Positions 18,404-27,766 are shown, counted from the first letter of the stretch. The stretch: DNA of 64,000 nt from Pseudomonas sp. S31 (GCF_016648105.1 NZ_JACVVE010000025.1:41797-105796), one strand, 5' to 3'. Notes: a model not told the origin generated them from the letters alone. Numbers and translations: made by a program.

Positions 18404-18496
18404 GCCTGTGCCGGCCCTTTCGCGGGTAAACCCGCTCCTACAGTACGGCGGCACGCCTGTAGGAGCGGGTTTACCCGCGAAAGGGCCGGCACAGGC
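18404..18496. repeat. REP palindrome pair between acnB and prpD
   Basis: Two inverted copies of a putida-type REP unit (core ggagcgggtttacccgcgaaagggccgg) face each other across about 13 bp. It lies between convergent gene ends, where such elements commonly limit read-through or bind gyrase/IHF. Confidence 0.88.
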
Positions 18497-18500
18497 AACC

Positions 18501-19985
18501 TCAGATCACGAACAGATCGACGAACCTGTGCACCGCCGTGCCCTCCAGCGCTTGCTGGTCCTTGCACAGCGCAAAAATCCGCTCACACCGCTGCCGGGCA
18601 AACCGTGTCGCCAGGTTGTCCCTGAACTTCGCCTCCAGCAACGGTATACCCTCCCCCCGCCGCCGCCGATGCCCGATCGGATACTCCACCAGCACCTGCT
18701 CGGTGCTGCTGCCATCCTTGAAAAATACCTGCAGCGCATTGGCAATGGAGCGTTTGCCCGGTTCCAGGTACTCACGACTGAAGCGAGGATCTTCAACCAC
18801 CTCCATCTTCTCGCGCAGGCGATCGATGCTCGGGTGGGCGGCATGGAAGGCGTCCTCATAGTGCTCTGCCGTCAGGTGACCGAAGATCAGCGGCACTGCC
18901 ACCATGTATTGCAAACAGTGGTCGCGGTCCGCAGCGTTGGCCAGCGGGCCGCTCTTGGAAATGATGCGGATCGCCGACTCCTGGGTGGTGATGACGATCC
19001 GGTCGATCTCGTGCAGGCGGTTACGCACCAGCGGATGCAGGGTTACCGCCGCCTCGCAGGCAGTCTGGGCATGGAATTCGGCCGGGAAGCTGATCTTGAA
19101 CAGGATGTTCTCCATCACGTAGCTGCCGAGCGCCTGCGCCAGGCCCAGCTCACGCTGCCCAGCGGGCTTGAGCGTCAGGTCCTTGTTGGCGTGGCTGAAC
19201 GACACGTCGTGAAAGCCCCACTGCGCAGCGGTGAGCACACCCGGCACGCCCATTTCGCCACGCAAGGCGATATCGGCCAGGCGCACGCCGCGACTGGAAG
19301 CATCGCCGGCGGCCCACGACTTGCGCGAGCCGGCATTGGGCGCATGGCGGTAGGTACGCAAAGCCTGGCCATCGACGAACGCGTGGGACAAGGCTGACAG
19401 CATCTGCTCGCGGTTGGCGCCCATCAACCGAGCACAGACCGCCGTGGATGCCACCTTGACCAGCAGTACATGGTCGAGGCCGACCCGATTGAATGAATTC
19501 TCCAGCGCCAGCACGCCCTGAATCTCATGAGCCAGGACCATGCTTTGCAGCACTTCGCGCACCAGCATCGGCGCTTCGCCGCTGGCCACGCGCCGTTGCG
19601 AGAGGTGATCGGCCACGGCCAGGATGCCGCCCAGGTTGTCCGAGGGGTGGCCCCACTCGGCAGCCAGCCAGGTGTCGTTGTAGTCCAGCCAGCGCACGCT
19701 GCAGCCAATGTCCCAGGCGGCCTTGACCGGGTCGAGGCAGTAGGAGGTGCCAGGCACCCGGGCACCGTTGGGCACGACCGTGCCTTGCACCAACGGGCCG
19801 AGCAGCTTGGTGCACTCCGGGAAGCGCAGGGCCAGCAAGGCGCAACCCAGGGAGTCCATCAGGCAGTTGCGGGCGGTATCCAGGGCCTCGGGGGATTCGA
19901 CCCGGTAATCCAGGGCATAGTCGGCGAGGGTTTGCAGCAACCGGTCGTAATCCGGGCGGTCGTTCAGGTCCACATTGGCGCTCAT
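18501..19985 (-). CDS. prpD: 2-methylcitrate dehydratase PrpD
   Basis: 494 residues, the usual PrpD length, of the MmgE/PrpD family. It dehydrates 2-methylcitrate to 2-methyl-cis-aconitate without an iron-sulfur cluster. Visible family features are the SCGLALL-like N-terminal stretch, WLDYNDTWLAAEWGHPSDN near residue 100 and KISFPAEFHAQTA near 300. ATG 19985 follows GGAGC; upstream in-frame codons reach into a REP element and are rejected. It is the last gene of the prp operon and coexists with AcnD/PrpF, an alternative enzyme for the same step. Confidence 0.95.
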   Translation of the reverse strand: MSANVDLNDRPDYDRLLQTLADYALDYRVESPEALDTARNCLMDSLGCALLALRFPECTKLLGPLVQGTVVPNGARVPGTSYCLDPVKAAWDIGCSVRWLDYNDTWLAAEWGHPSDNLGGILAVADHLSQRRVASGEAPMLVREVLQSMVLAHEIQGVLALENSFNRVGLDHVLLVKVASTAVCARLMGANREQMLSALSHAFVDGQALRTYRHAPNAGSRKSWAAGDASSRGVRLADIALRGEMGVPGVLTAAQWGFHDVSFSHANKDLTLKPAGQRELGLAQALGSYVMENILFKISFPAEFHAQTACEAAVTLHPLVRNRLHEIDRIVITTQESAIRIISKSGPLANAADRDHCLQYMVAVPLIFGHLTAEHYEDAFHAAHPSIDRLREKMEVVEDPRFSREYLEPGKRSIANALQVFFKDGSSTEQVLVEYPIGHRRRRGEGIPLLEAKFRDNLATRFARQRCERIFALCKDQQALEGTAVHRFVDLFVI

Positions 19986-20002
19986 AGCCAGCTCCTGTGC
20001 AT

Positions 20003-20106
20003 GGGGGCTGCTTTGCAGCCCATCGCGGGGCAAGCCCGCTCCTACAGGGATCGGGTAACCCCGTGTAGGAGCGGGCTTGCCCCGCGATGGGCCGCAAAGC
20101 GGCCCC
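20003..20106. repeat. REP palindrome pair between prpF and prpD
   Basis: Inverted units with cores agcccgctcctaca and tgtaggagcgggcttgcccc flank a short central stretch; outer arms pair ggctgctttgcagcc with ggccgcaaagcggcc. It is inside an operon, so it can act on mRNA stability or attenuate prpD. Confidence 0.85.
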
Positions 20107-20135
20107 ATCAACTCAAGCCGAGCGCCAAGGTTGCG

Positions 20136-21326
20136 TCAGAAGCTATCGCCAGGCACGCGAACCCAGCCTTCCATCAACACCCGAGCACTGCGGCTCATGA
20201 TTGCCTTGGTCACCGTCCACTCGCCATCCACCTTGCGCGCCTCGGCCCCGACCCGCAAGGTGCCGGACGGATGACCGAAGCGCACCGCACTGCGCTCGCC
20301 CCCGCCAGCGGCGAGATTGACCAGGGTGCCCGGAATCGCGGCGGCGGTACCGATGGCCACCGCGGCGGTGCCCATCATCGCGTGGTGCAGCTTGCCCATG
20401 GACAACGCGCGCACCAACAGGTCGATGTCACCCGCCTCGACAGCCTTGCCACTGGAAGCAGTGTAGGTGCTCGGCGGCGCGACGAACGCCACCTTGGGCG
20501 TGTGCTGACGCCCGACCGCCTGGTCGACGTGTTCGATCAACCCCATGCGTACGGCGCCATGGGCGCGGATGATCTCGAAGCGCTGCAGGGCCTTGGCATC
20601 ACCGTTGATCGCGTCCTGCAACTCGGTGCCGCTGTAGCCGATATCGGCAGCATTGACGAAGATGGTCGGGATACCGGCGTTGATCAACGTCGCCTTGAAA
20701 GTACCGATGCCCGGCACCTCGAGGTCGTCGATCAGGTTGCCGGTAGGGAACATCGCCCCGCCGCCGCCATCCTCATCGGCCGCTGGATCGAGGAACTCGA
20801 GCTGCACCTCGGCCGCCGGGAAGGTCACGCCGTCGAGTTCGAAGTCACCGGTTTCCTGCACTTCGCCGTCGGTGATCGGTACATGAGCGACGATGGTCTT
20901 GCCGATGTTGGCCTGCCAGATACGCACGGTGGCCATGCCATTGCGCGGCACACGCGCCGGGTCGACCAGGCCGCCGCTGATGGCGAACGAGCCGACCGCG
21001 GCGGACAGGTTGCCGCAGTTGCCGCTCCAGTCGACGAAGGCCTTGTCGATCGCGACCTGGCCGAACAGGTAGTCGACATCGTGGTCGGGCCGGCTGCTCT
21101 TGGCCAGGATCACCGTCTTGCTGGTGCTGGAGGTGGCACCGCCCATGCCGTCGATCTGCTTGGCATAGGGGTCGGGGCTTCCGATCACCCGCAGCAGCAG
21201 TGCATCACGGGCGGGGCCTGGAACCTGGGCGCGCTCCGGGAGGTCCTGCAGGCGGAAGAACACGCCCTTGCTGGTGCCGCCGCGGATGTAGGTGGCGGGG
21301 ATTTTTATCTGAGGTGCATGTGCCAT
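20136..21326 (-). CDS. prpF: 2-methylaconitate cis-trans isomerase PrpF
   Basis: 396 residues, the PrpF length. It isomerises 2-methyl-trans-aconitate, the AcnD product, to the cis form. It belongs to the diaminopimelate-epimerase-like fold. Family landmarks are IPATYIRGGTSKGVFF at residues 9-24 and SGNCGNLSAAVG near 102. The ATG at 21326 starts MAHAPQIK; the upstream extension to 21479 is inside acnD and rejected. It follows acnD by 59 bp. Confidence 0.95.
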   Translation of the reverse strand: MAHAPQIKIPATYIRGGTSKGVFFRLQDLPERAQVPGPARDALLLRVIGSPDPYAKQIDGMGGATSSTSKTVILAKSSRPDHDVDYLFGQVAIDKAFVDWSGNCGNLSAAVGSFAISGGLVDPARVPRNGMATVRIWQANIGKTIVAHVPITDGEVQETGDFELDGVTFPAAEVQLEFLDPAADEDGGGGAMFPTGNLIDDLEVPGIGTFKATLINAGIPTIFVNAADIGYSGTELQDAINGDAKALQRFEIIRAHGAVRMGLIEHVDQAVGRQHTPKVAFVAPPSTYTASSGKAVEAGDIDLLVRALSMGKLHHAMMGTAAVAIGTAAAIPGTLVNLAAGGGERSAVRFGHPSGTLRVGAEARKVDGEWTVTKAIMSRSARVLMEGWVRVPGDSF

Positions 21327-21385
21327 TGCTGTGCTGTCCTGTCTGAAATGCCTATGACCCTGGGGCCGCTGTGCGGCCTCTTCAA

Positions 21386-23974
21386 CTACACGGTCGCTTC
21401 GAGGAAATCCTGGGCAAAGCGCTGCAGCACCCCACCCGCCTCGTAGATCGACACCTCTTCGGCCGTATCCAGGCGGCACGTCACCGGCACCTCGAGGCGC
21501 TCGCCATTCTTGCGCGTCACCACCAGCGCCAGAGTCGCGCGCGGCGTGCGCTCGCCCAGCACGTCATAGGTCTCGCTGCCATCCAGGCCCAGGGTGTTGC
21601 GGTCGATGCCCGGCTTGAACTCCAGCGGCAGCACGCCCATCCCTACCAGGTTGGTGCGGTGGATACGCTCGAAGCCTTCGGCGACGATGGCCTCGACCCC
21701 CGCCAGGCGTACGCCCTTGGCCGCCCAGTCACGCGACGAGCCCTGGCCGTAGTCGGCCCCGGCGACGATGATCAGCGGCTGCTTGCGCTCCATGTAGGTC
21801 TCGATGGCCTCCCACATACGGGTCACCTTGCCTTCCGGCTCGATGCGCGCCAGCGATCCCTGCTTCACGCTGCCGTCGTCCTTGCGCACCATTTCGTTGA
21901 ACAGCTTGGGGTTGGCGAAGGTAGCGCGCTGCGCGGTCAGGTGATCGCCCCGGTGGGTAGCATAGGAGTTGAAGTCCTCTTCCGGCAGGCCCATCTTGGC
22001 CAGGTACTCGCCTGCGGCGCTGTCGAGCATGATGGCGTTGGACGGCGACAGGTGGTCGGTGGTGATGTTGTCCGGCAGCACCGCCAGCGGGCGCATGCCG
22101 CGCAAGGTGCGCTCACCAGCCAAGGCGCCCTCCCAGTACGGCGGACGACGGATGTAGGTGCTCATCGGGCGCCATTCGTACAGCGGCGCCACCTTCGGCC
22201 CACGGTCTTCTTCGATGGCGAACATCGGGATGTAGACCTTGCGGAACTGTTCGGGCTTGACCGCCGCGCGCACCACTTCGTCGATTTCGGCATCGCTCGG
22301 CCAGATATCCTTGAGGCGGATTTCCTTGCCGTCGACCACACCCAGCACGTCCTTCTCGATGTCGAAGCGGATGGTGCCGGCGATGGCGTAGGCCACCACC
22401 AGTGGCGGTGAAGCCAGGAACGCCTGCTTGGCGTACGGGTGGATGCGCCCGTCGAAGTTGCGGTTGCCCGACAGCACGGCGGTGGCGTAGAGGTCGCGGT
22501 CGATGATTTCCTGTTGGATCACCGGGTCCAGCGCGCCGGACATGCCGTTGCAGGTGGTGCAGGCGAAGGCGACGATGCCAAAGCCCAGTTGCTCCAGTTC
22601 CTTTTCCAGCCCCGCCTCTTCCAGGTACAACTGCACGGCCTTGGAGCCGGGGGCCAGCGACGACTTGACCCACGGCTTGCGATTGAGCCCGAGCTTGTTG
22701 GCATTGCGCGCCAAGAGGCCGGCGGCGATCACGTTGCGCGGGTTGCTGGTGTTGGTGCAGCTGGTGATGGCGGCGATGATCACGGCGCCGTCCGGCATCT
22801 GCCCCGGCACTTCTTCCCAGGCCCCGGCAATGCCCTTGGCCGCCAGGTCGCTGGTGGCCACACGGGCGTGCGGGTTGGACGGGCCGGCCATGTTGCGCAC
22901 CACGCTCGACAGGTCGAAGCGCAGTACCCGTTCGTACTCGGCATTGGCCAGGCTGTCGGCCCAGAGGCCGGTGGCCTTGGCGTAGGTTTCTACCAGGGCG
23001 ACCTGCTGCTCTTCACGGCCGGTCAGCTTGAGGTAATCGATGGTCTGCTGGTCGATGGCGAACATCGCGGCGGTGGCGCCGTATTCCGGCGCCATGTTGG
23101 AGATGGTCGCACGATCGCCCAGGGTCAGCGCACGGGCACCTTCGCCATGGAACTCGAGGTAGGCACCCACCACTTTCTGCTTGCGCAGGAATTCGGTCAG
23201 GGCCAGCACCAGGTCGGTGGCGGTGATGTTCGGCGCCAGCTTGCCGCTCAGCTCGACGCCGACGATTTCCGGCAGGCGCATCCACGAGGCGCGGCCGAGC
23301 ATGACGTTTTCGGCCTCCAGGCCACCCACGCCGATGGCGATCACGCCCAGGGCGTCGACATGCGGGGTGTGGCTGTCGGTGCCGACGCAGGTGTCTGGGT
23401 AAGCCACGCCACGGTCGTTGTGGATCACCGGCGACATCTTCTCCAGGTTGATCTGGTGCATGATGCCGTTGCCCGGCTGGATCACGTCGACGTTCTTGAA
23501 CGCTTTCTTGGTCCAGTTGATGAAATGGAAGCGGTCTTCGTTGCGACGGTCCTCGATGGCGCGGTTCTTGTCGAACGCCTGCGGGTCGAAGCCACCGCAC
23601 TCCACGGCCAGGGAATGGTCGACGATCAACTGCACCGGCACCACCGGGTTGACCTGGGCCGGGTCGCCGCCTTTGTCGGCGATGGCATCGCGCAGGCCGG
23701 CGAGGTCGACCAGGGCGGTCTGGCCGAGGATGTCATGGCACACCACACGGGCCGGGAACCACGGGAAATCGAGGTCACGCTTGCGCTCGATGAGCTGGCC
23801 GAGCGAGGCATCGAGTGTGGCCGGGTCGCAGCGGCGCACCAGGTTCTCGGCGAGCACGCGGGAGGTGTATGGCAGGCCATCGTAGGCGCCGGGCTTGATC
23901 GCCTCGACCGCCGCACGGGCGTCGAAGAAGTCCAGGTCGGTGCCTGGCAGGTGTTTGCGGTAGGCAGTGTTCAT
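21386..23974 (-). CDS. acnD: Fe/S-dependent 2-methylisocitrate dehydratase AcnD
   Basis: 862 residues, an AcnA-type aconitase paralogue specialised for 2-methylcitrate. Iron-sulfur cysteines are in AAITSCTNTSNP and FACTTCNGMSG; the substrate-binding GSSRDWAAKG and the TDHLSPS motif of the swivel domain are present. With PrpF it converts 2-methylcitrate to 2-methyl-cis-aconitate. Two adjacent ATGs (23977 and 23974) are possible; MNTAYRKHLPG fits relatives. Organisms using AcnD-PrpF often lack prpD, but this operon has all three. Confidence 0.95.
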   Translation of the reverse strand: MNTAYRKHLPGTDLDFFDARAAVEAIKPGAYDGLPYTSRVLAENLVRRCDPATLDASLGQLIERKRDLDFPWFPARVVCHDILGQTALVDLAGLRDAIADKGGDPAQVNPVVPVQLIVDHSLAVECGGFDPQAFDKNRAIEDRRNEDRFHFINWTKKAFKNVDVIQPGNGIMHQINLEKMSPVIHNDRGVAYPDTCVGTDSHTPHVDALGVIAIGVGGLEAENVMLGRASWMRLPEIVGVELSGKLAPNITATDLVLALTEFLRKQKVVGAYLEFHGEGARALTLGDRATISNMAPEYGATAAMFAIDQQTIDYLKLTGREEQQVALVETYAKATGLWADSLANAEYERVLRFDLSSVVRNMAGPSNPHARVATSDLAAKGIAGAWEEVPGQMPDGAVIIAAITSCTNTSNPRNVIAAGLLARNANKLGLNRKPWVKSSLAPGSKAVQLYLEEAGLEKELEQLGFGIVAFACTTCNGMSGALDPVIQQEIIDRDLYATAVLSGNRNFDGRIHPYAKQAFLASPPLVVAYAIAGTIRFDIEKDVLGVVDGKEIRLKDIWPSDAEIDEVVRAAVKPEQFRKVYIPMFAIEEDRGPKVAPLYEWRPMSTYIRRPPYWEGALAGERTLRGMRPLAVLPDNITTDHLSPSNAIMLDSAAGEYLAKMGLPEEDFNSYATHRGDHLTAQRATFANPKLFNEMVRKDDGSVKQGSLARIEPEGKVTRMWEAIETYMERKQPLIIVAGADYGQGSSRDWAAKGVRLAGVEAIVAEGFERIHRTNLVGMGVLPLEFKPGIDRNTLGLDGSETYDVLGERTPRATLALVVTRKNGERLEVPVTCRLDTAEEVSIYEAGGVLQRFAQDFLEATV

Positions 23975-24014
23975 CATTCAGGCTCGGTCACAGGTTTTCG
24001 GAAGATTCCCCCGT

Positions 24015-24086
24015 CCCTGTGGGAGCGGGCTTGTCCCGCGAATGGCAGCTCAGACGCATTCGCGGGGCAAGCCCGCTCCCACAGGG
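24015..24086. repeat. REP palindrome pair between prpC and acnD
   Basis: cctgtgggagcgggcttgtc is matched by an inverted copy ending ggcaagcccgctcccacaggg, about 20 bp apart. It is a second REP element inside the same operon. Confidence 0.85.
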
Positions 24087-24112
24087 GATACGGGTTGCCT
24101 CTCTTTATCTAA

Positions 24113-25240
24113 TCAGCGCTGTTCGATCGGCACGAACTTGCGCTGCTCGACGCCGGTGTACTCGGCGCTCGGGCGGATGATGCGGTTGTTTGCACGCTGC
24201 TCGTAGACATGCGCCGCCCAGCCGGTCAGGCGCGAGCAGACGAAGATCGGGGTGAACAGCTTGGTCGGAATGCCCATGAAGTGGTACGCCGAGGCATGGT
24301 AGAAGTCGGCGTTGGGGAACAGGCGCTTCTGCTCCCACATGGTCTTGTCGATGGCTTCGGAAACCGGGTACAGCACGGTGTCACCTACCTCTTCGGCGAG
24401 CTGCTTCGACCAACCCTTGATCACCTCGTTGCGCGGGTCGGACTCTTTGTAGATGGCATGGCCGAAGCCCATGATCTTGTCCTTGCGCTCGAGCATGCGC
24501 AGCAACTCGGCAGTGGCTTCCTGCGGGCTCTGGAAACGCTCGATCAGCTCCATCGCCGCCTCGTTGGCGCCGCCGTGCAGCGGGCCGCGCAGCGAGCCGA
24601 TGGCCGCGGTGATGCAGGAATACAGATCGGACAGGGTCGAAGCGCAGACCCGGGCAGTGAAGGTCGAGGCGTTGAATTCGTGCTCGGCGTAGAGGATCAG
24701 CGACACGTTCATGACCTTGACGTGCAGCTCGCTGGGCTTCTTGCCGTGCAGCAGGTGCAGGAAATGGCCGCCCAGGGTGTCTTCGTCGCTGGTGCAATCG
24801 ATGCGCACGCCATGGTGGGTGAAGCGATACCAGTAGCACATGACTGCCGGGAACAGCGCCAACAGGCGATCGGTCTTGTCGCGTTGCTGCTCGAAGGTCA
24901 GCTCGGGCTCCAGGGTGCCCAGCACCGAGCAACCGGTGCGCATCACGTCCATCGGATGGGCATCGCGCGGAATGCGTTCAAGCACTTCCTTCAAGGCTTG
25001 CGGCAGGTCGCGCAGGCCCTTGAGCTTGTGCTTGTAGTCGGCCAGTTCCGCCTTGCTCGGAAGCTCGCCGTACAGCAGCAGATAAGCCACTTCCTCGAAC
25101 TCGGCGCCGGCCGCCAGGTCGCGGACGTCGTAGCCACGGTAGGTCAGGCCTGCGCCGGCCTGGCCAACGGTGGACAAGGCCGTCTGCCCGGCCACCTGGC
25201 CACGCAGGCCTGCGCCACTGAGTACTTTTGCTTCGGCCAT
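24113..25240 (-). CDS. prpC: 2-methylcitrate synthase PrpC
   Basis: 375 residues, the size of PrpC rather than the larger housekeeping GltA. It condenses propionyl-CoA with oxaloacetate. Citrate synthase catalytic segments are RGPLHGGANE and FGHAIYKESDPRN, with the late catalytic Asp in FYHASAYHFMGIPTKLFTPIF. It sits between prpB (86-bp gap) and acnD. Confidence 0.96.
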   Translation of the reverse strand: MAEAKVLSGAGLRGQVAGQTALSTVGQAGAGLTYRGYDVRDLAAGAEFEEVAYLLLYGELPSKAELADYKHKLKGLRDLPQALKEVLERIPRDAHPMDVMRTGCSVLGTLEPELTFEQQRDKTDRLLALFPAVMCYWYRFTHHGVRIDCTSDEDTLGGHFLHLLHGKKPSELHVKVMNVSLILYAEHEFNASTFTARVCASTLSDLYSCITAAIGSLRGPLHGGANEAAMELIERFQSPQEATAELLRMLERKDKIMGFGHAIYKESDPRNEVIKGWSKQLAEEVGDTVLYPVSEAIDKTMWEQKRLFPNADFYHASAYHFMGIPTKLFTPIFVCSRLTGWAAHVYEQRANNRIIRPSAEYTGVEQRKFVPIEQR

Positions 25241-25326
25241 GGTGCTTCTCCTTTCTTGAACTTGTTATGGAAATCTTTCTGGCTAATCGGGTTTGCTTCT
25301 ACCGCCGCGAGAAGGCCAGCTCAGGC

Positions 25327-26217
25327 TCAGCCTTTCTTCTGGGCGAACAACGCATCCAGGCTCTGCTCGAACGCGTGGTAACCAATGGCATCGTAGAGCT
25401 CCATGCGGGTCTGCATGGTGTCGACCACATTCTTCTGCGTGCCGTCACGGCGCAGCGCGGTGTAGACGTTCTCGGCCGCCTTGTTCATGGCGCGGAACGC
25501 CGACAGCGGGTACAGCGCCAGCGACACGTCGGCCGAGGCCAGCTCTTCGGTGGTATACAGCGGCGTGGCGCCGAACTCGGTGATGTTGGCCAGGATCGGC
25601 GCACGCACGCGCTCGGCGAAGGTCTTGTACATCGCCAGCTCGGTGATGGCCTCGGGGAAGATCATGTCGGCGCCAGCCTCGATGCACGCCTCGGCACGGT
25701 CCAGGGCGGCATTCAGGCCCTCGACGGCCAGCGCGTCGGTACGCGCCATGATCACGAAGCTGTCATCGGTCCGGGCGTCCACCGCCGCCTTGATGCGGTC
25801 GACCATCTCCTGTTGGGTGACGATTTCCTTGTTCGGTCGATGGCCACAACGCTTGGCACCGACCTGGTCCTCGATATGCAGGGCGGCGGCACCGAACTTG
25901 ATCATCGACTTGACGGTACGGGCAACGTTGAACGCCGAGGCGCCGAAGCCGGTGTCGACATCCACCAGCAGCGGCAGGTCGCACACGTCGGTGATGCGCC
26001 GCACGTCGGTGAGCACGTCGTCCAGGCCGGTGATACCCAGGTCCGGCAGGCCCAGGGAGCCGGCGGCAACGCCCCCACCGGACAGGTAGATGGCCTTGAA
26101 CCCGGCACGTTTGGCCAGCAGGGCGTGGTTGGCATTGATGGTACCGACCACTTGCAGTGGATGTTCGGCGGCTACGGCATCGCGGAAACGCTGGCCGGGC
26201 GTGCTCTTCACAGTCAT
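25327..26217 (-). CDS. prpB: Methylisocitrate lyase PrpB
   Basis: 296 residues of the isocitrate lyase/PEP mutase superfamily. The KRCGHRPNKE segment near residue 121 carries the catalytic Cys in the KRCGH form typical of PrpB. DVDTGFG and HIEDQVGAKRC are the Mg2+-binding parts. It splits 2-methylisocitrate into pyruvate and succinate, the last step of the cycle. Its ATG overlaps the stop of the GntR regulator by 4 bp. Confidence 0.96.
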   Translation of the reverse strand: MTVKSTPGQRFRDAVAAEHPLQVVGTINANHALLAKRAGFKAIYLSGGGVAAGSLGLPDLGITGLDDVLTDVRRITDVCDLPLLVDVDTGFGASAFNVARTVKSMIKFGAAALHIEDQVGAKRCGHRPNKEIVTQQEMVDRIKAAVDARTDDSFVIMARTDALAVEGLNAALDRAEACIEAGADMIFPEAITELAMYKTFAERVRAPILANITEFGATPLYTTEELASADVSLALYPLSAFRAMNKAAENVYTALRRDGTQKNVVDTMQTRMELYDAIGYHAFEQSLDALFAQKKG

Positions 26218-26930
26218 GAATCACCTCGGGGGCTGTTGTTGTTGGCGTCCAGGTAATGACGCTGGATGTTGCGTTTGGACGCGCCGATGTGGCGGCGCAT
26301 CAGGAGTTCGGCCAGTTCGCCGTCACGCTCGGCGATGGCATCGAGAATGCGGTGATGCTCGGAAAAGGCCTGGCGCGGCCGGTTGGGCGTGGCGGAGAAC
26401 TGGATGCGGTACATGCGCACCAACTGGTACAGCTCGCCGCAGAGCATCTTGACCAGCGTCTGGTTGCCGCTGCCCTGGATGATCCGGTAATGGAAGTCGT
26501 AGTCGCCTTCCTGCTGGTAATAGCCCACCCCGGCCTGGAACGCCGCGTCGCGCTCGTGGGTATCGAGCACCCGGCGCAACTCGTCGATCTCGGCCTGGCT
26601 CATGCGCTCGGCGGCCAGACGGCAGGCCATGCCCTCGAGCGACTCGCGGATTTCGTAAAGCTCGATCAATTCGGCGTGGTTCAGCGACACCACCCGCGCC
26701 CCGACATGCGGCACTCGCACCAGCAGGCGCTGGCCCTCCAGGCGGTGGATGGCCTCGCGCAGCGGGCCACGGCTGATGCCATAGGTGCGCGCCAGCTCTG
26801 GCTCGGAGATCTTGCTACCGGGGGCGATCTCACCTTTGACGATGGCGGCCTGGATGCAGCGAAAGACATGCTCGGACAGGGTTTCCGTTTCGTCTGATTG
26901 CACCAGGCCAGGAGTGGAAAGGTCGAGCAT
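26214..26930 (-). CDS. GntR/FadR-family regulator of the methylcitrate operon
   Basis: 238 residues. An N-terminal winged helix (LSEHVFRCIQAAIVKGEIAPGS, then ELARTYGISRGPLREAIHRLEGQRLL) is followed by an all-helical FCD effector domain with metal-binding-type histidines (HYRIIQGSGN, HHRILDAI, RRHIGAS). As first gene of the operon and translationally coupled to prpB, it is the likely autoregulated repressor, with methylcitrate or methylisocitrate as plausible ligand. Its position matches the GntR-type regulator of prp genes described in P. aeruginosa as PmiR; orthology is inferred. Confidence 0.88.
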   Translation of the reverse strand: MLDLSTPGLVQSDETETLSEHVFRCIQAAIVKGEIAPGSKISEPELARTYGISRGPLREAIHRLEGQRLLVRVPHVGARVVSLNHAELIELYEIRESLEGMACRLAAERMSQAEIDELRRVLDTHERDAAFQAGVGYYQQEGDYDFHYRIIQGSGNQTLVKMLCGELYQLVRMYRIQFSATPNRPRQAFSEHHRILDAIAERDGELAELLMRRHIGASKRNIQRHYLDANNNSPRGDS

Positions 26931-26942
26931 ATTGTCAACACC
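26931..26942. promoter_or_regulatory. Second, degenerate GntR-type half site at the regulator start codon
   Basis: ATTGTCAACACC matches the upstream palindrome ATTGTCGACAAT at 9 of 12 positions and touches the start codon. Two sites about 60 bp apart would allow looping or cooperative autorepression. Confidence 0.4.
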
Positions 26943-27003
26943 TTGGTAATCTATAAGGCGAAAACTAGCGAATCAGCAGCCCATAGTCAAAGACAAAATC
27001 AAT

Positions 27004-27015
27004 ATTGTCGACAAT
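27004..27015. promoter_or_regulatory. Predicted operator for the prp-operon GntR regulator
   Basis: ATTGTCGACAAT is a perfect 12-bp palindrome about 75 bp upstream of the regulator start. Size and symmetry suit a FadR/GntR dimer. A candidate minus-strand promoter lies between it and the gene (TTGACT, 17-bp spacer, TAGTTT). Confidence 0.6.
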
Positions 27016-27224
27016 CGTCTAAGAGCGAACTTAAACCGCCTGGCTGCTGTCAGATCGCGACGCGCTGGCGCCAAGGCGTCGGCGTGATAGAATGCCGCGC
27101 CTCACACGGAGTATGGACAGTGTGTCCGTCTGCAACCGCAGGTTGTCGACAGATGAACGAGGAAGCTTGCGCAGTACTTGCCAGTCGCCTTGCCCCGAAC
27201 TTTGCACAGCACCGCGCCAGGACT

Positions 27225-27761
27225 ATGAGACTTACACCCGTTTTATCGCTGTTATGCCTTTCCCTGCTACCGGCCCTTGGCCAGGCCGCAGGCAAGACCG
27301 TATACGGTCTGAACGAATACGCCCGCCTCGGCGACCTCGACCTCGAAGTGGCCGCCAAGCTCGACACCGGCGCCAAGACCGCCTCGCTCAGCGCCCGCGA
27401 CATCAAGCGTTTCAAGCGCAACGGGGAAAGCTGGGTGCGCTTCTACCTGGCCATCGATGCCGCCCACTCGCACCCGATCGAACGCCCCCTGGCCCGCGTC
27501 AGCAAGATCAAGCGCCGCGCTGGCGACTATGATGCAGAGTCGGGCAAGGCGTACACCGCCCGCCCGGTCATCGAACTCGAAATCTGCATGGGCCAGGCCC
27601 TGCGCACCATCGAAGTCAACCTCACCGACCGCAGCGCGTTCCAGTTCCCGCTGCTGATCGGCTCCGAGGCGCTCAAGCACTTCGACGCGCTGGTCGACCC
27701 AAGCCTTAAATACGCGGCCGGCAAACCTGCCTGTGCCACCGACGCTCCCAAAGCAGAGTAA
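27225..27761 (+). CDS. Retropepsin-like aspartic peptidase (RimK-linked 'ATP-dependent zinc protease' family)
   Basis: 178 residues with a signal peptide or anchor of about 21 residues, so the domain is periplasmic. AKLDTGAKTASLSA has the DTGA active-site motif of retroviral-type aspartic peptidases, with Asp47 catalytic. The family name 'zinc protease' (PF05618) is historical. The ATG at 27225 starts the hydrophobic leader; the upstream extension to 26898 runs into the GntR promoter. It is followed after 5 bp by the 7TM protein gene and then an ATP-grasp gene. Substrate is unknown; an envelope peptide is likely. Confidence 0.82.
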   Translation: MRLTPVLSLLCLSLLPALGQAAGKTVYGLNEYARLGDLDLEVAAKLDTGAKTASLSARDIKRFKRNGESWVRFYLAIDAAHSHPIERPLARVSKIKRRAGDYDAESGKAYTARPVIELEICMGQALRTIEVNLTDRSAFQFPLLIGSEALKHFDALVDPSLKYAAGKPACATDAPKAE

Positions 27762-27766
27762 CCCCG

